DNA from: WOZL01 sp041678645
Lineage (GTDB): Bacteria > Patescibacteriota > Dojkabacteria > SC72
Length of the DNA: 10,480 nucleotides
Direction of reading: 5' to 3'
NCBI GenBank assembly: GCA_041678645.1
Contig: JBAYNT010000017.1
Span: 1-10,480 of the forward strand
A program made the position numbers and the translations under genes. The notes below the pieces were generated by a model. That model was given only the letters and a program-made list of their open reading frames with translations, was not told the DNA's origin and did not search any database. Shown here piece by piece: positions 5,453 to 10,480 of the stretch (position 1 is the stretch's first letter; every line of letters starts with the position of its first letter).

Positions 5453-6184
5453 CTATTCATCTAATTTGCTAACCCTAACAGTAAAAATATCTATAATATC
5501 AGAAAATTGTGTGTACTTTGTAAAAGGAGAAAATAGGTCAGGCTGCCTGGTACCTTCAGGTATATAATATCCAGTTAGATTGAATTCTGTACTCCACTTA
5601 CCCTTACCATTATTAGACATAGAGACATCTTTAAGCGTAACAAGATAGGGGGAGTATGCTTGGATCTCATCGAGGAATTCCAAAATACTGTTATACTCAC
5701 CCGAGTATGATAGTGGGCCGCTAACTCCAAAACTCTTTTGTACTTCTGTTTTATTCGCTCCCACGCCCACATCTCCCGCGCTAATTTCTCCAGTTGTGAG
5801 ATTCTTTCTTCTCGCAAGATTATCAATATAGTATACAAAATCAGAAACCTGCAAAACTTTAGGTATGATCTTTTTTGACGTAAGTAGATCGGTAATTAGT
5901 TTACTATCATCTATCTCATTTAACGATTTCTCAAGCTTATCCAATTGCTCTAATTTCTGATTCACCTCTTTTAGTTCTTGTCTATATTCGTTTGCAGTTT
6001 TTATCATAGGAATAAACACAAAAAGGGATAGTAATAAAAGTACTACTAATGAAGATATCGGTATTATTAAGTCTGAAAAACTTAACCTGCTTTTCTTAGC
6101 TCTCTCACTCAAGCCTTCAAGATCCTTTTTAATCTTGGAATTCCTTTGTCCAGTTTTGTTTTGGAAGTTCTCAGCAGTAGCCAT
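5453..6184 (-). CDS. pilO: Type IV pilus assembly protein, PilO-like
   Basis: A 243-residue bitopic membrane protein. Residues 1-38 form a charged cytoplasmic tail (KIKKDLEGLSERAKKSR). Residues 39-62 are a single membrane helix (LIIPISSLVVLLLLSLFVFI). A coiled coil follows at about 64-95, rich in Lys and Glu with Leu spacing. A mixed alpha/beta domain spans about 105-210, including SDFVYYIDNLARRKNL (114-129) and YNSILEFLDEIQAYSPYLV (164-182), the ferredoxin-like pattern of PilO. PilO dimerises with PilN to form the inner-membrane alignment platform. Its start abuts the pilN stop (TAGATG), with AGG 10 nt upstream as a weak ribosome site. It ends the unit: no pilP or pilQ follows. Identity rests on topology and gene order as much as on sequence. 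Confidence 0.82.
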   Translation of the reverse strand: MATAENFQNKTGQRNSKIKKDLEGLSERAKKSRLSFSDLIIPISSLVVLLLLSLFVFIPMIKTANEYRQELKEVNQKLEQLDKLEKSLNEIDDSKLITDLLTSKKIIPKVLQVSDFVYYIDNLARRKNLTTGEISAGDVGVGANKTEVQKSFGVSGPLSYSGEYNSILEFLDEIQAYSPYLVTLKDVSMSNNGKGKWSTEFNLTGYYIPEGTRQPDLFSPFTKYTQFSDIIDIFTVRVSKLDE

Positions 6185-6937
6185 CTATTTACCTATAAAT
6201 TTATCAGTATTTAATTCTCCTTCAAATGAAAAGTTTACACTTGAATCTCCCTTTCCCACCGAGTTTAGATTAATGGTATTAATATTGCTATCTATACCAA
6301 GCATATACCATAACTTTGCCACAATGGACAAGTCACTAGTGCTTCCGTTCATTTCAAAATTCAGATTGTTTTCTAAATCAAATGCCCTGATAGTAATATT
6401 GCCCGCTCTATTAACAACACTCATTATATATTCAAGTATCTCTCTAGGAGAGAAAACCCCTTGTTGCAAGTGCTTATATAGGTCTATTCTATCTAGGATC
6501 TCCTCGTTGGAAAGCATTTTGTCAGCATAGATCTCCAACTCTGCCTCACGAGTATACAGCCTTTCCTTTGCTGAGTTAAGCTGTTGCTTAGACAATATAT
6601 TAAAAAAAACGACTCCCAAAGAGAGTATTATCAGTACAACAAGGCTTATCATAGAGGAGACACTAAAGGAGAACTTCTTTTGTTCTTTTTGCACCTCTGC
6701 CTTAGATTTCTTCGGTATAAGATTAACCCCGCCCTCTGTATTAAGTAAGAGCTTTTCTTCTTCCGAAAGTCCCTTTGGCTCAGAGAGGTTCTCTTTGCCA
6801 CTTTTTGGAGTTGGTTGCTTAATATCCTTAGTTTTTTCGGGGGGATTATCTTCAACCTCAATTAAGCCAGCGAGGAGAGATCTCTTTTTTTTCTCCGCTT
6901 TCCCAGTGATATTTTGTTTTGTATCATCTTTATTCAT
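6185..6937 (-). CDS. pilN: Type IV pilus assembly protein, PilN-like, with a long N-terminal extension
   Basis: A 250-residue bitopic membrane protein. The short motif VNLIP (71-75) matches the INLLP motif by which the PilN cytoplasmic tail docks into PilM. A membrane helix follows at about 92-115 (SVSSMISLVVLIILSLGVVFF), then a coiled coil (about 117-145) and a globular part to 250 (EILEYIMSVVNRAGNITIRAF at 166-186). In classical PilN the docking motif is near the extreme N-terminus. Here about 70 charged residues precede it, including an EVEDNPPE patch and a Lys/Pro/Glu-rich linker. The start overlaps the pilM stop by 8 nt (ATGAATAA), so translation is probably coupled. No Shine-Dalgarno sequence is visible. 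The PilN call rests on the motif, topology and position after pilM. Confidence 0.85.
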   Translation of the reverse strand: MNKDDTKQNITGKAEKKKRSLLAGLIEVEDNPPEKTKDIKQPTPKSGKENLSEPKGLSEEEKLLLNTEGGVNLIPKKSKAEVQKEQKKFSFSVSSMISLVVLIILSLGVVFFNILSKQQLNSAKERLYTREAELEIYADKMLSNEEILDRIDLYKHLQQGVFSPREILEYIMSVVNRAGNITIRAFDLENNLNFEMNGSTSDLSIVAKLWYMLGIDSNINTINLNSVGKGDSSVNFSFEGELNTDKFIGK

Positions 6938-7961
6938 CTTTTAATGCTAATCCTATTGCTACAGAGTAGGAAGGCCCACTTTTAGCTATAATGTCTCTAA
7001 ACTTCTGATCTACAGATATGTTCATCCATGGGTTTGCTATTGTCGCATTAACATGTAGAGAATTTGATATGTACTCTGATAGCCCTGGTAGTAAAGCTCC
7101 ATCTCCAGTAAGAAGAAAGTCTGTTGGTGCAGATGCTAATGTTTTGTTTTTATAAAACTCTATACCTCTGTTTACCTCCAGCATTATAGACTCCAAGATA
7201 GGAGAGAGTACTTCATATATTTTCCCCTCTAGGACGTTCTCTACAACTCCATAGTTTCGTTTGTATTCTTCTGCTTGCTGATATTCAAAGTTGAATTTAT
7301 TAATAATGGATTGTGTTAATGAGTCTGAACCAATAGAAATACTTTGGGAGAATACTAAGTATCCATCTAACATTATGCTCATATCTGTGCTGTTAGCTCC
7401 AAAGTCGAGCATTACTACATGTTTTTGGTTAGTTGCTCTATACATGGCTCTTCCGAGTGCTACAGATTCTGTTTCAATAGCTACAATGTCCATTCCTGCT
7501 AATTCTACAATATCTACATATGTATTAATTATCTTGAGCGGTGCAGCTACTAATAGCACACGTGGAGCGTTCTTAGCCTCGTTAAAGCCTATGGGCACAT
7601 AACTCATTCTTACTTCCTCAATTGGCACCGGTATGTACTGTTTAGCCTCGTAGAAGACGGCATCTTTGAGTTCCTCTTTTTTAACTCCTGGGAATTCTAA
7701 GAATCTGGTGAAAACAGAAAACTCTGGTAGTGCGACTACAATGGACTTGTTTTTAATTTTACTGTCATCGTAAAGTTTCTTAAGAACATCAGCTAATTGC
7801 TTTTGGTCTTTTTTCTCTTCACTATTAATCACACCTTTAGGTGTATTCTGACTTCCAAAGTTAACTAACTTTGGTTCTTGAGTAGATATATCTTTTAGCT
7901 CCACTGCTTTTACTGAGTGGGTTCCGAAGTCTATACCTACATGATCAGGCAGTTTAGGCAT
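6930..7961 (-). CDS. pilM: Type IV pilus assembly ATPase-like protein PilM
   Basis: A 343-residue cytoplasmic actin/FtsA-fold protein that binds ATP and the PilN tail, linking the pilus platform to the motor. Phosphate-1 motif GIDFGTHSVK (9-18), phosphate-2 motif LDFGANSTDMSI (185-196) and adenosine motif LLTGDGALLPGLSEYI (283-298) are all intact. The family signature EAKQYIPVPIEEV (105-117) separates it from FtsA and MreB, and length fits the family. The ATG at 7959-7961 follows a TATAAT box by about 16 nt with no Shine-Dalgarno sequence. It is the first of pilM-pilN-pilO and begins 44 nt downstream of the surface-protein gene on the same strand. The motor, platform, prepilin and peptidase genes (pilB, pilT, pilC, pilA, pilD) are not in the window. 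Confidence 0.95.
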   Translation of the reverse strand: MPKLPDHVGIDFGTHSVKAVELKDISTQEPKLVNFGSQNTPKGVINSEEKKDQKQLADVLKKLYDDSKIKNKSIVVALPEFSVFTRFLEFPGVKKEELKDAVFYEAKQYIPVPIEEVRMSYVPIGFNEAKNAPRVLLVAAPLKIINTYVDIVELAGMDIVAIETESVALGRAMYRATNQKHVVMLDFGANSTDMSIMLDGYLVFSQSISIGSDSLTQSIINKFNFEYQQAEEYKRNYGVVENVLEGKIYEVLSPILESIMLEVNRGIEFYKNKTLASAPTDFLLTGDGALLPGLSEYISNSLHVNATIANPWMNISVDQKFRDIIAKSGPSYSVAIGLALKDE

Positions 7962-7977
7962 TAAATGGACAGTTTAA

Positions 7978-7983
7978 ATTATA
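7978..7983 (-). promoter_or_regulatory. Candidate -10 box of pilMNO
   Basis: TATAAT on the minus strand lies 16 nt before the pilM ATG, in the 44-bp gap after the surface-protein gene. The predicted transcript would start near 7971, leaving a leader of about 10 nt. No convincing -35 exists at the right spacing (ATTTCT at 8001-8006 is poor). The 44-bp gap also shows no terminator, so pilMNO may be read partly from upstream. Confidence 0.4.
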
Positions 7984-8005
7984 CTTATACATATATTAAC
8001 AGAAA

Positions 8006-10480
8006 TTAATAAGGTTTGAAACCTATATATACCTGAAATATATCTGTTTGTGATCCAAAGAGCTTTTTACTAAGTAGGCCATATTTAGCATTACCCTTAA
8101 CAGCAATGACCGGGTGGGTGTTTCTAAAACTTAAACTTATCTTCCTTTGGTTATTAACTGCAGACTTTGCAGATGTGGGAGTAAAAGCTGCAAGTCCTCC
8201 CTCTACAATCAAACCATCGTTTTTGCTATCCGACTCTATGATTATTTCTCCACCGGCTATTAAGAAAGCTTCAATGACATCATAGTTTACCCCTTCTACA
8301 GTTAAGTTGTTGTTGGTTTTCTTTCCATTATCAATAGTAATATTTCCATTAGCGACAATAATACACGCACTAGAATCACTACTATTCTTAAAATCTGGAT
8401 CTATAGTGATATTACCTGAAGCAATCAGTAGAGCATTACCATTACACATTGAGTCTGTTGATATATTTAAATCTCCATTTCTATGTAGAATGCAGATTTC
8501 TGGCTCCTCTGTACAAAGAGATGTGATATCTGTAGGTAAATCGGGTTTGTCCAGTTCCACCTCTTGATAGTCCAAGGTGTCTCCTGTTCGCTGCATACGA
8601 TCCTTGTAAGCACGGACTAATTCTGGGTAAGGAGAGGCAATGAATATACCTCCGAAGTTGGCAACTGCAAACGATTTGTTCACAGAACCCCTTCTTAAGT
8701 CTCCTAGAAAACCTATTACACTACCTTTCCCACCCAACAGGACCTGATCAGTTAAGTCTATGGTAGGTTCCTCAAAACCATATGCGCTAATAAGGGACAG
8801 GCCCCATTCTGTATCTAACTCTCTAGTTGATGAGCTGACACCTTTTTCACCAAATACAAGGGCATCCTTTACGGCTACCCACTCACCAAGATTATGGGTA
8901 TATACACTCTGAGCCCAGTTTCCAGCCTCATCCATAAAAGTAAGTCTGAAAGTTATTGAACCATTAGAATTATCATTTAGATCTATAATCAATGTTTCAT
9001 TAACGCCATCAATAGAGTAGGTGGAGGCATTTGGATTAACAGGATTAGCAGCCAACAGATTATTGCCATTTGCCATATTTAATGTACTCCAATCTATATC
9101 ACTACAGTATTGCAAGGTGTACGGTCGCTTTTGCGCTCCCACCAGAAGAACATTTGGTGCCGATTCATCTCCTCCAGACCTGCAAGCATCTAAACGAACC
9201 CTAGATAGCTTACTTTCATCATCTTTTACATTAAACCTCATGCTTATCTCCTGTTCTGAAGCGTTAGAAGAGGTAAGTCTATTCACTTCCAATGGTTTCT
9301 CTAAATCTACTGTCCAATCAGTACCACTGTCTTTCCAATATTCGTTTTCTGAATCCTCAATATCATCGAATTCACCAAAGGGTAAAAATCCTACTGTGTC
9401 ATTAGCTAAGGCCCAAATATTGTATTGGGCATTTTCTACTCTCTCATGATCTCCTTCCCACATAAAAAGCAGGTTAAAGCTCATAGCTATAGTTGGAGTT
9501 CTGAAATAATGCAAGAACCCTCCATCATCTTCTATCTCTGTTACATCGACACTTGATATACCCACCATTGGATCTCCATTGGAGCCAAGAATCGTAATTG
9601 AAGTAGGGGAAGGATTTTTCTCTTGTACCCATGCTTTCTTCCCTCCATTAATATGTGGTCTATATATGTTTTTCCATTGCCCTGATTCATTTTTAGTCAT
9701 CATAAAACCAAAGTTCTCATTGTTTTCTGTCATCCCTGTCAAGTTTTCTGTGGGGTTAGCTATCCTGTTAGGTGTTATAAAATCCTCTTTTGTACTAGAT
9801 GTAGAGAACCATATGTAGAGTGCCTCCACATCATCTAAACCATCTTCGTCACTATATTGCACTGTCATACTTAATGGATTGTTTAGTTGTGTTCCTGTAT
9901 GTGTATTTGACTCATATCCCAGTACATTACTTAGGTTCTTTGCCCTTATTTTTCTAACAAATTTCTCAAGTATATTATCATTTAAACCGTATGTGTTTAC
10001 ACCTAATACTCCCTCAAGGTTAATGAGTACATCCAAGTTGTTCTCTTCATTATTTTTATCTGGAGATTCTGGTGGAGTATTTCTTATGTAGCATGTTTTA
10101 ATTTGTTGAGTATCACACCCTGGGCTAGGATTGTTTGTTGGTATAATCCTATCTCTTGTAATACGACAATCTTTTTCTGACTCTAAGCATACGCTGTCTG
10201 TCCAATTTACTTTCGATTCTAAGTTAGTGCATGTTGCATTATGGCAGTCGTAGCGACAGTCTAGGGTTCTTGAAACACCACAGTTATTTGTACATTTAGG
10301 TTTAGGCAAATATAATTGACCCCTCCCTGATGGGGATGTGCCTCTAGGGCAACTAATAGTGCATTGATTACAGTAGCATGTCCTAGTATTAGTATTACCA
10401 CATTGGTTAGTGCATGTATCATATACTAGGCTTCCATATCCTTGGTTTGTAGTAGAATATTGTGAAGGACAGGGGTCTGG
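8006..10480 (-). CDS. Large Cys-rich surface protein upstream of the pilus genes (5' partial)
   Basis: The frame stays open from its TAA to the window edge, so at least 824 residues are visible and the true start and any signal peptide lie outside. Numbering from the edge, residues 1-130 hold 16 cysteines. They include two related motifs, CTNQCGNTNTRTCYC (23-37) and CTNNCGVSRTLDCRYDC (63-79), sharing C-x3-C-x7-C, reminiscent of thrombospondin-1-like CG-RTC motifs. The middle is beta-rich and Ig-like, with acidic patches (YSDEDGLDDVEA) and FMDEAGNWAQS. The C-terminal 157 residues repeat short strands such as SGNITID and NGNITID and end in QVYIGFKPY, suggesting a beta-helix or stacked-strand fold. 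The many Asn, Ser and Thr residues and scattered cysteines suit an exported protein. Its place 44 nt before pilM suggests a pilus-associated or cell-surface adhesin; this is inference. I do not recognise a named family. Confidence 0.8.
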   Translation of the reverse strand, partial: PDPCPSQYSTTNQGYGSLVYDTCTNQCGNTNTRTCYCNQCTISCPRGTSPSGRGQLYLPKPKCTNNCGVSRTLDCRYDCHNATCTNLESKVNWTDSVCLESEKDCRITRDRIIPTNNPSPGCDTQQIKTCYIRNTPPESPDKNNEENNLDVLINLEGVLGVNTYGLNDNILEKFVRKIRAKNLSNVLGYESNTHTGTQLNNPLSMTVQYSDEDGLDDVEALYIWFSTSSTKEDFITPNRIANPTENLTGMTENNENFGFMMTKNESGQWKNIYRPHINGGKKAWVQEKNPSPTSITILGSNGDPMVGISSVDVTEIEDDGGFLHYFRTPTIAMSFNLLFMWEGDHERVENAQYNIWALANDTVGFLPFGEFDDIEDSENEYWKDSGTDWTVDLEKPLEVNRLTSSNASEQEISMRFNVKDDESKLSRVRLDACRSGGDESAPNVLLVGAQKRPYTLQYCSDIDWSTLNMANGNNLLAANPVNPNASTYSIDGVNETLIIDLNDNSNGSITFRLTFMDEAGNWAQSVYTHNLGEWVAVKDALVFGEKGVSSSTRELDTEWGLSLISAYGFEEPTIDLTDQVLLGGKGSVIGFLGDLRRGSVNKSFAVANFGGIFIASPYPELVRAYKDRMQRTGDTLDYQEVELDKPDLPTDITSLCTEEPEICILHRNGDLNISTDSMCNGNALLIASGNITIDPDFKNSSDSSACIIVANGNITIDNGKKTNNNLTVEGVNYDVIEAFLIAGGEIIIESDSKNDGLIVEGGLAAFTPTSAKSAVNNQRKISLSFRNTHPVIAVKGNAKYGLLSKKLFGSQTDIFQVYIGFKPY

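Noticed and set aside
7291..7602. Open frame antisense to pilM on the plus strand
   Set aside because: pilM has all three actin-fold nucleotide motifs intact; the opposite frame is a by-product of its codon usage. The same holds for the plus-strand frames opposite the surface protein and pilN/pilO.
6930..7961. FtsA or MreB identity for the actin-like protein
   Set aside because: The EAKQYIPVPIEEV signature, the length and the following PilN/PilO-like genes point to PilM.
10307..10309. TTG as the start of the large surface protein
   Set aside because: The frame is open through to 10480 and the upstream residues continue the same Cys-rich pattern, so the gene is 5' partial and this codon is internal.

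Overview
The window looks like part of the genome of a Patescibacteria (Candidate Phyla Radiation) bacterium. The evidence is AT-rich DNA, very tight gene packing, a Clp-like ATPase with its own membrane anchor (a type I associate with these lineages), a PilM-PilN-PilO set with no pilP or pilQ beside it, and a surface protein with a Cys-rich N-terminal part. TGA ends rnc and is not read inside any gene, so the glycine-TGA code of Gracilibacteria/Absconditabacteria is not in use. The exact phylum cannot be fixed from this sequence alone.

Layout: (1) Positions 124-3243, plus strand: a two-gene unit of a small membrane protein and a 903-residue membrane-anchored double-AAA+ Clp-family ATPase. 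The ATPase keeps both nucleotide sites but has lost the aromatic pore-loop residues and the D1 arginine finger. (2) Positions 3312-5376, plus strand: a translation and RNA-processing cluster, rpmF - nusB - rnc - rpsP - khpA. Its order matches what would remain if plsX/fab/acp and smc/ftsY/ffh were removed from the long rpmF-plsX-fab-acp-rnc-smc-ftsY-ffh-rpsP-khpA neighbourhood of Firmicutes. (3) A hairpin with a T tract at 5411-5440 sits between two convergent units. (4) Positions 5453-7961, minus strand: pilM-pilN-pilO, the inner-membrane assembly platform of a type IV pilus, with an 8-nt overlap and then a direct abutment between genes. (5) Positions 8006-10480, minus strand: a large surface protein whose 5' end lies outside the window. 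It starts Cys-rich, continues through beta-rich Ig-like sequence and ends in a beta-strand-repeat region.

Expression signals: most plus-strand promoters I can read have a -10 box only 9-50 nt before the start codon, and nearly all starts lack a Shine-Dalgarno sequence. The clear exception is rnc, which has a perfect AAGGAGG before a GTG codon inside the end of nusB. This suggests leaderless or very short-leader mRNAs for first genes and SD-driven initiation for at least one translationally coupled internal gene.

The best candidate for an undescribed system is the membrane protein plus anchored Clp-like ATPase pair. Second is the Cys-rich surface protein directly upstream of the pilus platform genes.
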